A stretch of 41,640 bases of DNA from contig JAAPAO010000059.1 of assembly GCA_013115145.1 (NCBI GenBank), positions 57,101 through 98,740 on the forward strand. Direction: 5' to 3'. Shown in pieces: positions 1 to 11,800 of the stretch. The notes under the pieces were generated by a model. The model did not search any database. It was not told the origin of the DNA and saw nothing but the letters and a program-made list of their open reading frames with translations. The stretch's first letter is position 1; each line of letters opens with the position of its first letter. The stretch is from Perkinsus chesapeaki. Taxonomy: Eukaryota; Perkinsozoa; Perkinsida; Perkinsidae. A program made the translations under genes and the position numbers.

Positions 1-255
1 CGGCCTCCAGCTGAGACTACTGCCGAGCCTCCGGTTGAAACTACTGTGCCTCCAGCTGAGACTACTGCCGAGCCTTCGGTTGAAACTACTGCTGAGCCTT
101 CCGTCGATACATCAGGTGAACTTTCCATCGAAACTACGGTTGCTTCTAAGGTTGAAACAACCGAACCCTCTAAATCTACAATTGAGACGTTGCACCCTTC
201 AGTTGATACAATAGTCTTACGTCCAGCTACCTCTACTATGCGAATTGTTTCCTAA
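1..255 (+). CDS. C-terminal part of a Thr/Glu/Pro-rich repeat protein (5' truncated)
   Basis: The frame is open from the first base of the window to a TAA at 253-255. It encodes degenerate repeats of about 8 residues built on the pattern ETTAEPSV (PPAETTAEPPVETT, then ETTAEPSVETTAEPSV), which decay toward the C-terminus into variants such as SIETTVASKVETTEPSK. The DNA repeats share blocks such as GAGACTACTGCCGAGCCT. Low-complexity Thr/Pro/Glu stretches like this are common in O-glycosylated surface or secreted proteins, but no signal peptide or anchor is visible because the gene begins outside the window. There is no Cys and no recognisable domain. The last 20 residues are no longer repetitive. 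The function is unknown; that it is a real exon rests on the long, frame-consistent repeat. Confidence 0.55.
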   Translation, partial: RPPAETTAEPPVETTVPPAETTAEPSVETTAEPSVDTSGELSIETTVASKVETTEPSKSTIETLHPSVDTIVLRPATSTMRIVS

Positions 256-2326
256 CCATCATCACTAACGTATTAGTTTTTTCGACTCCTTCGACGTATA
301 TAAGTATGAAGTTCGTGAACCTCAGGTGTGGTTCAATTCTATTCAATCGTACCGTCTGGCGCTTTGCTACTGAATATCCATTAGTTGTTGCGTTTAGTGT
401 ACGCATGAACCAGATGTAATTAGCCGCTAGTCGTTTACGCACCGCAACATTCCTACATCACTCCAGCCAATAAACTCAGAGAGGCACGGCTAGGCTGGAA
501 TGTCCTTTAAGCACCACTCTCAACAACTACTCTCGTGTCTTCCATTTTGAGCATAATACGCACTGTAGCGGTTGGACGGTCCAGCTCGTTCTCTAGGAGG
601 AAGTATCGCCCGTGGAACGGTGGGGATAGTTAACGACTGGGGATACGAGAACTCAAGAGCAGCATGTTATTGGGTATCTTAGTCGAAACAATCTTAACAA
701 AGCCTGATCTAGTGCGGCTGAGGGGCTACAAGGCTCTGGTTGAACCACTTCTTGCCATACTGTACGATGGTAGATATCACGGGAAGAGAAGTTACTCTCC
801 TGAAAGATATGCTCTGTCTCGAGCCTTGCCATGGTTGATTCAATCTTACTGTGTCTTCGAGTCCAATATGCCCCATGCTTCGTGATGATGGGCTGAGGAC
901 CGTGGAGCTTGATACCTAAGTGGGGCCGCGGGGTTGGGGCACGACAGGGTTTCAGCGCGATGACTTGCCTTATCCGAAGAAGGCTCCAATATAGGAGGCA
1001 TGCCATGATTTCTCGGTAAGGCGTGAACAAGTTTATGATGTACTGGAAACCAAGCCCTGAAAGCACCATGCTTGAGAGGGCAGCGAGGAGAACTCTTACC
1101 AATTTCACATATGGTAGAAACACGCATGATCTCGGTCTCCCTCGACTTGAGCTTCAACCAGAACGGCTGGATCTTCATCCATACCGTGACGCCTGGGAAA
1201 AGCCTGGTGATCGCAAGGGAGGCGGCAACTTACCGGTGAGATGGGAGTTGGCAAAAGTACCGCAATACCAGAGAGAGCGCCGTATGATAACAAAGAGGCC
1301 GAAGAAGTTGGGAACGAAGGAGCCGGTTGTTAGGAGCACTAAAACACTTTTAGTATAAGCTAACATATCTTGCGGGATGACAACTATTACAGCTCATGAA
1401 TAGGAATGGGAAATCGGCGCCCAAAGTGACACGGCTCAGCCACAACTGGAAGGCCTGCATGCCGCTACGTATCTGAGGTCGACAGCTCCATAATAAAGTT
1501 TACGAGAGAGCGGTAGCTTACCGGTGGGAGACCATAGTTGGTCCAGATAGTATAGACGCAGACGAAAGCGCTTGATAGGAAGGTCATCCGGTAGAAAACC
1601 ACCGACGGTATCTTGGCTACATAAGCCTATGGGATAACATAGGTCAATAAGGCGGCGGGCAATATTACCACTAACGATATTATATAGAGTATAGCATTAG
1701 CAAGGACGAGCATGTGCAGTGAGAAGGCTACAGCGGCTGGGCTGGCTGCAGTAGCTTGGCCTGCTGCCGCTCCTGAGTTAGTCATTCCAAATGCCTACTG
1801 CTCCCACAGTACTACTACCTTGTGGCTGCTTCTTAAATCGCATATAAACTATATACCCAACAAGAGGGATGATCCACCACGGTATAGGCATCATAATGTA
1901 ACAAGTAAAGTCCTAACAGATCATCACCATACTTCCACTCACGCGAGAGTAAGGTCCGTCCCTCGCCAAAAAGGGCTATAGCGCGCGCCCGGGCGAGTCC
2001 GGCCTCAAAAAAAATGTACAGCGTTGCGTGTTAGAGACGTTGTTGGTATGAAGAGGTTTTTAGAGGCTGTAGATTAAGTTAGCAACTTAGTGGTTATATT
2101 AGAGAGATGAACCGGAGGGGTAGGGAGCCACTTAGCTTTTTCACGTCACGGGATGCCGGGGCTAGAAATTGTAATAATGTCTCTTAGAGTGAAAGGAAGC
2201 TTGTTATGTCAGGGGGTCGCTTAGGACCCCTCGGAAAGTCTTACTATCATTTTCAGCTCAAAAAATAACAAAGTTGTAGATTTGCTGTTCCCTATTGAAA
2301 TTTCTGTGTAGCCATCAGAGAGTGGC
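256..2326. other. Stretch without a supportable gene
   Basis: Both strands hold only short, overlapping open frames (for example 664-885 plus, 653-1123 minus, 1023-1358 plus, 1712-1981 plus). Their translations have the mixed composition of chance frames and show no domain, repeat or signal peptide that I recognise. No tRNA or rRNA is seen. Part of it may be the 3' flank of the repeat protein and the 5' flank or untranslated region of the coiled-coil gene that starts near 2327. Confidence 0.4.
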
Positions 2327-3136
2327 ATGATGCTAGATAAGCAGGATGATGCCTCGAGGGCCGCCGAAGTGGAGAGGAATTTCAATGCCTATTTGAGGAC
2401 CTCAATATTCGGCCGACACAAAAGTGGTTCTAGGACTCAGCTGTGAGGCGTTCATACCGACTTTTCCTCAGGTTCCACCCGAATGCGGCAGTCTCAGATA
2501 GAGAATCGACCAAGTCCGCCCAAGAGGGACGCCTGCAGCCATTCCCTTACCACTGTGTCGGCCCCTTGTACGCGGTTTACTGGACTCCTTGTTGAGGAGG
2601 ATACATCGTTCGCCGGCTTACCATTGAAGGCCAGGGTCGAGCGTCTGGCTGAATCATTGGGACATTTGAAACAAGCGCATAATGCAATGCAGAACCAGGT
2701 AATGTCGTTGGTGAAGGACGGGGCTTCCATAGCTCTCTGGCAATTACACTTGTCAGTCGATGCTCTCCGGGTGGTCAAGGCCCATGCCAGGTTCAGCAGA
2801 GTCTCGATAGGCTGAGGAGCGAGATGACGGACTCCGCCAACGACCTAGCCGAAGTAATGGAACGTGCATCAGGGCAGCTGCGGCAAAATGAGAGGTCGGC
2901 TGGCTCGATAATGGTGGTATGTGGCTTATGGCGCTTGTAGGGAGGCGATGGAGACTAAGTCTGTTTTGGAGGGGCATATAAGTAAGATGGAGATGGCACT
3001 GGCTCAACTTGGACGGTATGTGGAGGAGATCGCTGGAAGGCAAGAGGAAGTTGAGGCTACTGTGAGGGAATTGTCGGTATGGGTGCTTTAGTGGCCATGT
3101 TAGATACGGCAAGTTGAGCGAGAAGTTTACGGATAG
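2327..3136 (+). CDS. Small coiled-coil protein, multi-exon, unknown function
   Basis: The start is placed at ATG 2327, followed by MLDKQDDASRAAEVERNFNA. The strongest coding signal is a series of heptad-rich exons: KARVERLAESLGHLKQAHNA, then SLDRLRSEMTDSANDLAEVM, then GHISKMEMALAQLGRYVEEI and a final IRQVEREVYG before a TAG at 3134-3136. These pieces join in frame through short introns: about 2698-2800; a 28-nt candidate near 2924; and 3077-3103, which is 27 nt with GT and AG ends. Leucine and valine at a/d spacing with Glu, Arg and Gln around them predict a parallel coiled coil. No family is recognised. The join between the first exon and the exon near 2590 is uncertain. It lies about 150 bp upstream of the first SPT gene on the same strand. 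Confidence 0.5.
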
Positions 3137-3290
3137 ACCTACTTGTTTACTTTGACATGCACCATTATGATGATGCCTATGGGCGATTTACGAACGACTT
3201 GGTCAGCACTTGTGGTGTTATTAAGGCCCATTTTTATTGGATATTGTTGTTCAGCTCTTTTGTTCCTTCTGGTACCAATATCAGTTATAT

Positions 3291-6200
3291 ATGTCACTAC
3301 CATCACTGGCAGTATCCTATTCCCAGGAGAACTGGGCAGTCATGCTCGATGATGCCGACAGATACGCTGTCACGGTCATGTTCATGGTATTACTTGGCAA
3401 CATCGCCAAACTTATCAATTCGCCCTTACTCAGATTACTTTGGCGATATTTCTATTTATAATAGATGAGTTTCGCGGCACTCGCCCGAAGGCCTCCACAG
3501 CATTCATGCCGGTTTTCTATCCAGATGAGAGCATTCCATGGTAAGGGGCGTCTGATGGGGGGCATCGGGTCTGAGGGGCTGGATGCTCAGGGCCAAGCTC
3601 AACGACTACGAGTACTTCTCTGGCCTTTTCGGGCTCGGAATTCGGAAGTGGGCCATCTGGAAGTGGGCAACCGGAGCGATACGTCGCCGTCATGCTAAGT
3701 CCCACAAGAGTAGTAGCGGCGGGCAGCCAGTACGCTTGGCTTATTATTGAGACTATGCTTAGAGTCGACTGAGGAAGGGGAGGAGGTATCCTATCGTGAC
3801 ATGGACCTGCCTTGGGTCACGGTCGTTAATGCGTATATCGGATATTTGGTCCTGTTCTTGAAGGGCATCTTGAGGGAGTGCTTATGGACAGTGACCTTTA
3901 ATAAGAGGAAGAATGACAGTGAGAACTGGTGCCCGCAGTGGTGGAAGGAGTTCTATACTCAACACATGTAACATCATCTACGGTGATATTTCCTATTGGC
4001 AATGCTTAGGTACAGAAGGATCGAAGACTGTTGGAACAGGCCAATATGTTCGGCACCTGGGAGCACGATCGATGTAGCCGTTGCGGTCCTTCGTAGCACG
4101 AGTCAGCGCATGTGGCAGGTGTTGGTCCGTTCTCGTCCAAATGACATCCTCAAAAGGTTTGGGAAATTCCAGCCCACTGGTGAAGTTCAGAGAGGCTGCA
4201 TTAATCTGGCCTCATATAACTACCTGGGCTTCGGTGGTACCGACAAATACTGTAATAAAGATTGTTGAGCTTTGGACGTATCTTGAGGTCAACTTAAGGT
4301 ACTCCGTTGGCCATTAAGGCTCTGGACGAGTACGGCTTGGCTGTATGTGCCTCAAGGCCGGAGTATGGCGGTAAGTCCGGGCTGATTGGGGTGGGCTTGG
4401 TGGAATTGGTTTTGTTAGGAACTAATAGACTGCATAACGAGTTTGAGTCAAAGGTCGCGGCATTTTTGGGAAAGGAAGATGCCCTAGTTATGGGCATGGG
4501 TTTCGCCACTAACAGTAATGATAAGGGGGAGACGTGTGCACCGAGATCGCCATTAGGAGTATCTTAGGTTGATCCTAGGTCATCACATTCAGGTACTTTC
4601 CTTGGAGCCTTGGCTATGACTGAAGGTGGCTCTACTGCTAAGAAAGTACTACACTGCCTTTCACGGATGCTGTCGGGCACTCAGCTTTGAGTGGTATTTC
4701 AGACTCTTTTCGTTTCGGATCAACTGAACCACAAGTCAATCGTTGAGGGCGTTAAACAGAGTAGCGCCAAGGTCATCGGATTTAAGCATAATAATATGCA
4801 TGACCTTGAGAAAATTTTGGATAGAGAGACCCGTACTATGTGGTGGCAGCGTAGGTTCGTGGCATTGGCCGGGCAGGTTCGGGCAAATGGGCTAAGATCG
4901 TTATTATTGTTGAGGGTATTTATTCGATGGAGGGAGAGTTCTGCCGCTTGAGAGAGACTGTAAGGAAGAAGCAGCAGCAGCTACTGCTTGAATTTGGTTG
5001 TTATAATGCTGGCTGCTGTGGTAATCAGGTCTCCTTGAAAAACAAGTATAACTGTTACTTATGGCTTGATGAGGCTCACTCCATCGGAGCGGTCGGGCCT
5101 ACTGGACGTGGTATTACTGAACTTTTTGGCGTTGGTAGGCGCAGCGAAGCACTGGAGGTCCTCGACGGTTTAATTGGTTTATTAGATACTTCGGAGGTTG
5201 ATATTATGATGGGCACTTTTACTAAGTCGTTCGGTTCTAATGGCGGTTACATTGCCAGCACCAACGAGTGCATTCAGGTGCTGTCTGTTTGGGGAGGTTT
5301 ATCCGCCTATTCGGGAAGCTAGTCTTTCTCAGCACCTTCGCCGTTGTTCCTTGGGCTGGCTACATGGTGCTGCGATGCCGCCTATGGTAACAGCTCAGGC
5401 AATGGCCGCTCTAGATTTACTGTCTACTGAAAGGGGCAAGGCTAAGGTAGTGGCAGCTGGCTAGGGGGGGGAGGGAGACAGCTTTTGTGCAACAGTTACG
5501 TGCTGTACGAGAAAATGCCAACTACCTCCGTGAGGGTCTAATGAAGCTCAATTTACGTGTTATCGGCGATATCGATTCCCCTGTTATCTGCGTTATGCTG
5601 GTAATAGCTTGGATGGGTTACCTTCGTCTTTGTTATTATCACTGATAGGTTCATCCCGAGAAGATTGCTCGCTTCTCTAGGGAATGCCTGAAGAGGAACA
5701 TTGCGGCTGTTGTGGTAGGTCCATCATCCTGGCTTGGGCAGTGGGGAGCTTGCTCTGTGCCAGGTGGGGTACCCGGCAACACCAGTGATTCTGTCTCGAG
5801 CCAGATTTTGTGTGAGCGCCAGTCACACTAAGGAGCAGTTGGATGAGACACTCCGTGTCGTTAAAGAGGTCTCCCATATCGTCGGTAATTAGACCACTGG
5901 GACCCGGTCGTGTCGCTCGGTAGTTTCGGTCGCACTCGGGAAATTTTCTTTTGCAAATCGCCGCGGGGAGTGCGTTGGTTATCAACGCACTCATATCACT
6001 CATATCACGATATCACGCATATCGGGCAGTACTATGATGCTTCCTCGTGACTTCTCCCGTGTAGGAGTGCGAGTGACGTAAAAGGGTATATTGATTAACA
6101 TGAATTTTACCGTACTTGTATATCGTATACAGATATAGTAATAGAATGGAAATATTTCTGGCAGAAGGGTGCATGGTTACACGGTGTCAGGTATTGAGTA

Positions 6201-7797
6201 CGGTAACAACACCGATGAGAATGCAGCCAAGGCATATAGGAAGTATCTTGCCGAAGCTCCTATTGCGACTGAGCCCCTAGATGGCCTTGAAGCATACTGG
6301 AATCCTGAGCCATTGGTGCCTGCTACACTAGAGGAGGACAGGGAGAATCTGTCGAGCAAAAGTAGGATACGGGAGAGGTTGGTTGGAGGTCCATGTGGAG
6401 CGGTAGGCACTTCTGCTACCAACTCTCCCCGAGATAGCGGCGCCAGTGAGACCGAGGATGAGCAGCAGGCCAAGGGCTTGCTTGATTTCGCCACCATCGA
6501 TCCTCTGGCATTGCAGCACAAGCCAGATGAGAGGTTGATGAAGGTTGCTAGGGACGTCGTAAGGGAGAAGGGTGTGGGTGCATGTGGCCCTCGAGGCTTC
6601 TATGGTAGCACTGTTCCCTTGGGTTTGGGACCGGAATGAGTGGCATCAGGTACGACGGTGGAGCACTTGGATCTCGAAAAGGCTATCACTGAGTTCCTGG
6701 GCACCGAGGCTTCGATTGTCTACAGCCATCACACTGTGTCCGATTCTAGTGTGGTAAGTGGTGGTGGAGGTGTTGCCGTCTCCAGGCGGATGATTGGATC
6801 CATCAGATCCAAGCATTCATCACCAAGAATGATTTTGTCATCGTCCATAAGGACGCGAATCCACACATGTGCATCGGCCTTAACTTGTCCCGCGCTAAGA
6901 ACATCACTTGGTGGTCCGGAGACATCGCCGAGCTGGCGCATTTGGTGGAGACGCAGAGCAAGGAAGTGAAGCTGGCTGCCCGAGCTGGAAGACTTTGGAT
7001 ACTTATGGATAGCAATTATGGAGTCGACTTGGCTCAGGTGAGTTGAGGAAATATAAGACTGGATAAGATCGCAAGATTTTCCTTTCAAGGTGGTCGAGAT
7101 TAAGGAGGAATTCGGTGCTTACCTGTTGCTTGATGACACTTATGGTATTGGAGCCGTCGGCGAGACTGGTCGAGGCTACTGTGAATATTACGGGGTAAGT
7201 ATGAGCCGATTGCACTGTGATAGTGTAGAGCTGATTTCTCAGGTTCCACCCTCCTCGGTAGACCTTCTTATTGGATCACTTGAGCACGCTTTCGGTTCCC
7301 AAGGTGGATTCTGCGCCGGCAAGCAGACGAGCATCGACCATCAGACGCTTTATGGGAGCGGTTACTGCTTCAGTGCTAGTTCCCCACCAGCATCATGCAA
7401 GTTTGCTGCCGAGACCATGAGACACTTGGCTGGCAGTGACCGTCTAGGTCGCCTTCAGGCTAACGTTGAGCAGCTCAGGCAATGCTTAGAAGATGCCGGT
7501 TTGGATCTTCTTACGGACTCCCAGTCGTTTGCGCAGATCGCGGAGGTCCCCGATGCCCAGCGTGTTGCCAATGCGCTTCAGTCGAGCGGCTTTGCGGTGC
7601 AACCATTACTGATATCACCCCTTGAGAAGGGTGGCTTGGCCGCGGTGGAGCGCAAGAATACCCTTTTGAGAATCTGCGTACGTGCTGATCACACTGCAGC
7701 TCAAATCTCCCAGTTCGGTGCCTGTGTTAAACAGCTGGAGGCCTCAGCTGTGACATCCTGCGCCAAGGGTGATGAGGGCTGCGCCGCCGCTCTGTAA
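3291..7797 (+). CDS. Single-chain serine palmitoyltransferase, copy 1 (LCB2-LCB1 fusion)
   Basis: This PLP enzyme condenses serine with palmitoyl-CoA at the ER to start sphingoid-base synthesis. I place the start at ATG 3291; a hydrophobic segment follows, split by an intron (YAVTVMFM, then [10 protein letters not shown]). The LCB2 half shows the conserved blocks [87 protein letters not shown] and [14 protein letters not shown]; the PLP lysine codon is 5224-5226. It ends with [16 protein letters not shown]. After an intron at about 5887-6165, a 470-nt open exon carries the LCB1-type motif WNPEPLVP, a Ser/Glu-rich linker and [15 protein letters not shown]1 continues with [38 protein letters not shown] (no lysine, as in true LCB1) and [14 protein letters not shown], to TAA at 7795-7797. 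About 20 exons, roughly 950-1000 residues. The usual LCB1 N-terminal membrane helix is absent. Exact boundaries of several exons are hand-derived. Confidence 0.9.
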
Positions 7798-8858
7798 ATT
7801 ATGCCTATTCGCGGCCGTTATCGAATTAGTAGCATTCCATACGCCATAAAGCCGCCGTCGGTTCGATTCTACTACGTTTCCTAAGCGTCCCTGTACTTGG
7901 CGGTAACAGTATCAGTCTTCCCTGTATGCGTCGCTAAAAGCTCGACTGTTGAAGCCTATCTCACGGGGTCACTGATGAAGCAGCAGCTATGGTTCACAAG
8001 TAGTGTTTTATATCTACGGACGATAATACTATTCTATTGTTTTTGCCTTGATAAATAAAAGAGGCCATATGTGTCTTTGTCGTCGTTCTGCCGTTGCCGA
8101 GGCTTATGTGTAATATTTGTTACAGCTTAAGTCTCGGTTGGTATTTGTCTGCTACTGTTGGTGATGAGTTTGTTATATATAGGCGAAGCAGCAGCAGCTC
8201 ATCTCGATGTGATCTATCGAATGTATGGTATGATTTCTATTCCTCACCATTGTAATCCTTGCTAGAATGCCGCAGCCGCAGCAAACGCCATCTGCTGCTG
8301 CTGCTGCTGTTGCTTAGAATCTGTACTGATATGGTCATAAATGGTAGCTCCTACTGTAGCCCACTATTCTTTAACAGGGAGCAGGAGCATTGTCAAGATT
8401 TGCTATTCACCGTCCGTCGGGCGAATCGAGTAACGGATTAATAATAATACGGCTTTGGTTGTTGGAGTGTTCAGGGATCGGGCGGCCCAGTTGGTATGGG
8501 GACAGTTTTTGTGACGCGGCTTAGAACTTCAACTGCTCATAGTCCTGGGTCAATATGGCATTTCAGCCTCCCTTTTCCGAATAGTCACTTGTGTCGTATC
8601 GGGATACCTATTTATCCTACCCACTTGAACTCCTCCTCTTATCATTGGCTGTCTGTCCATTGATAAAGTTAGTATTGTGCAGCGGTGTCCCCTAGGATGT
8701 ACTAGCCGTAGATATATGCCTGGAATTGCACGCATTTAGGGATGTTGGCAGTCCTGAATATATCTTAATCAGTATCGAGTCAGTCTTGCCTTGATTCTAT
8801 TGTCATCTTTGTGCAGTTCATTTACTTGCCTAACACACATACCCCTTGCTTAAATAGG
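7798..8858. other. Intergenic spacer between the two SPT genes
   Basis: No coding signal is supported. A possible poly(A) signal AATAAA lies at 8054-8059, about 260 bp after the copy 1 stop. Short CAG and CTG runs occur near 8188 and 8284-8310. The last bases before the copy 2 start read TTAAATAG then G then ATG, so an AG acceptor sits directly upstream of the start codon. No homology to the sequence upstream of copy 1 is evident by eye. Confidence 0.5.
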
Positions 8859-11800
8859 ATGATCGCTGAGGCTACAATGTTGGCTGAATCCGCGTGCAAT
8901 TCGACGACAGTTGCCGATATCGCTTCCGGCATGGCTCCGCCTCATGATGGAGCCCTTTCGGATGTCGACACAACCGTCTACACATTCACGGTTGTCTTCA
9001 TGGTCGGGCTGCTCCTCTCACTTGGTTGTTGTTCACTTTTCCTTTTCAGATGGCGCTGGCTGTGCTTTTGTTCGTAGCAGATGACAAGCGCGGAACCCGG
9101 CCGAAATCTTCCATGGCCTTTTACACTGTATTCTATCCCGATGAATCGATTCCTTGGTAGGTTGTCGCAGCGCTACCTCTGATCGTGTATCGCTTGTTCA
9201 GGGGGCACTTCGCATTCAATGACTACATTGGCGGCCTCTTCGGCCTCGGTATCAACAAGGAGACCATTCTTAAGTTCGTCTCCAAATATGTCAGGAAATC
9301 TCCTGCAGGCAAGCTGTCCGTTTTGCTGATTTATTTGCTTCACGCTGGTCTTGGCAGATTCGAGCCCCAAGGCAGCGGGGACCAAGTCGATCGCACCGAG
9401 GTTTGAGCATCAGTATCTTACGTGGCCCACAGTGTTACACGCCTACTGGCAGTTTGCCGTTCTGTTTTTGAAGGGCATCTCCAAGGAGGCCTTATGGACC
9501 ATCACATTCAGTAAGAACGAGAACGATACCGAGAACTGGAACACCGAGTGGTGGAAGGAGTTCTACACGCAGCATCTGTGAGTTAGTCGCGAAACCTGTG
9601 GGATGATGATTGTGACGCCGTGACGCCGCCGTAGGTATCACCGTATCGAGGACTGCTTCAACCAGGTCATCAGTTCCGCGCCGGGCAGCACCGTCGACGT
9701 AAGTCTTCGACGTAAGTGGTTATGTATCTATGTTCAGGTTTGCCTGAGAGACCGTCCGCATAATATCTTTAAACGGTATGGCAGATTAGAGCTCACCGGG
9801 AAGGTCCGTCGAGGTTGCATCAATCTTGCCTCTTACAACTACCTTGGTTTCGGCGGCAGAGATGATTACTGCTCTCCCAAAGTCATCGAGGCTGTCAAGG
9901 ACTATGGTTTCGCTTCTGGAGTGTCTAGCCGAGCCGAGGCAGGCGGCACCAATAGCCTCCATGTGAAGCTAGAGTCGATGGTTGCTGACTACCTTGGCAA
10001 GGAGGATGCCTTGGTCATGGGCATGGGCTTCGCCACTAACAGTAGGAAAGATACTCCTTATCAGCAGCTTCTTGGAAGTGACGTTATCAGGTATGCTTTT
10101 GGCAGCAGTTGCGCTCACCTCCCCTCAGTACGCCAACAAGCCGGTAAGCAGCTTTTGTGGAGTTTTGGACATTTAAAGGTTGTCACAGACGCTATTCGTC
10201 TCGGACTCCTTGAACCACAAATCTATCGTCGAAGGCGTGAAACAGAGCACGGCGAAGGTCATCGGCTTCAAGCATAACGATATGCGCGATCTGGAGAATG
10301 TCCTTGACAGAGAAACTCGTAGGGAGGGAGGACGCGGGTTCGATCCCCGGCAGCAGCATCTATTTTAAATAGGCTCTGGCAAGTGGGCTAAAATTATCAT
10401 CCTCACTGAAGGTGTCTACTCTATGGAAGGCGAGTTCTGTCGACTCAGAGAGATTGTACGTCACCATCGGTCTTTTTCTTCTTATTGAATTCTACGTCCC
10501 TATAGGTTACTCTAAAGCATCGCTACCACTGTTATCTGTGGCTCGATGAAGCTCACTCTATCGGAGCTGTCGGTCCTACTGGCCGTGGCGTAACAGAGCT
10601 TCTCGGTGTTGGTAGGCCGCCCCCCACTTAGGAAGGCTTTAATGAATAATGGCCGCCTCAGATACCAAGCATGTCGATATGATGATGGGCACATTCACCA
10701 AGTCGTTTGGCTCCAACGGTGGCTATGTCGCCGGTGATAAGACTCTAATAGATGTAAGGCGGCTCGGGAGAATCCAGGTTAAATAATCACAACTAGATCT
10801 TCTATTGTTCTATGATAAAAGTACCTCGTAGTAGATAGCTAGATGAACTTATATGATAGCTTGTAGCTAGCGTATGTGCATCATCAACTCAGTAAATATA
10901 CCACAAGCTATACCACAGCTATATTATTATTGTACGTTGATGACATGGTAAAGCACACAAAAATAATGAATGATGGAAATATTTACTTTTCCGCTTCAGT
11001 ACCTGCGCGCGACTTCAACTGGATATCTGCATGCTTCGGCCATGACACCGATGGTAACCTCCCAAATCATTGCGGCCTTTGAGGTCATGAAGACGCCTAG
11101 AGGACAGGATAAGGCAAGAAGCCTGTTTTCCACGGTGCAGTGCTCCCAGTGCTTCGCTCCGCCTTTTTTAGATCCGGGCTATTCGTGAGAATTCCAACTA
11201 CCTCCGCAGTGAACTGAGGAAGCTGAAGCTTACCGTTATCGGCGATATCGATTCCCCGGTCATCTGTGTTCTCCTGTGTGTGCCGGAGACGATTCCGGCC
11301 TTCTTCCGGGCAGCTCTGGAGCGCAACCTTGCCTGTGTTGTGGTGAGGCCACGTTGCGCACTATGAAGATTTTATCAGCCTACGTATCTTAGGTTGGATA
11401 CCCGGCTGTGCCCGTGCTTCTGTCCAGAGTACGTTTCTGCGTCAGTGCCAGTCACACCAAGGAGCAGATCGATTACACCGTGGCTATGGTGAAGGAGGTT
11501 GCGAAGGAGACCGGTACGCTGCCTCCTGTTTGGTGGTCAGCAGCCTCCACCGTAGGTATCTGCTACGACAACTCCGTGTCGGACGAGGAAGCCGCTTCCT
11601 ATCGCCACTGGCTGTCTCACGCCCCGCTCGAGACCACGGAGCTACCGCATCTTTCTGACTATTGGACGCCGGACGATCTGGTGCCCAATTGCAAGTTTGA
11701 AGTTCCTCATAACGGTTTGATATTCCCTTCCGAAGATACAAGTATGTATACTCCTCAACTAGGTTCCTGCAGCATCGCTTGCCGTAGGTACGGTGTCCAG

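Noticed and set aside
653-1358. Overlapping ORFs on both strands (up to 156 codons)
   Set aside because: They overlap each other in opposite directions and have chance-like composition, with no domain, repeat or consistent splice pattern.
7855-7885. B-box-like GGTTCGATTCT in the spacer after SPT copy 1, suggestive of a tRNA
   Set aside because: The T-stem does not pair beyond two positions, no A-box or acceptor stem is present, and no T-run follows.
8188-8310. CAG and CTG runs that could suggest an expanded trinucleotide repeat
   Set aside because: Each run is only three to five units, and similar short runs occur throughout the window, also within exons.
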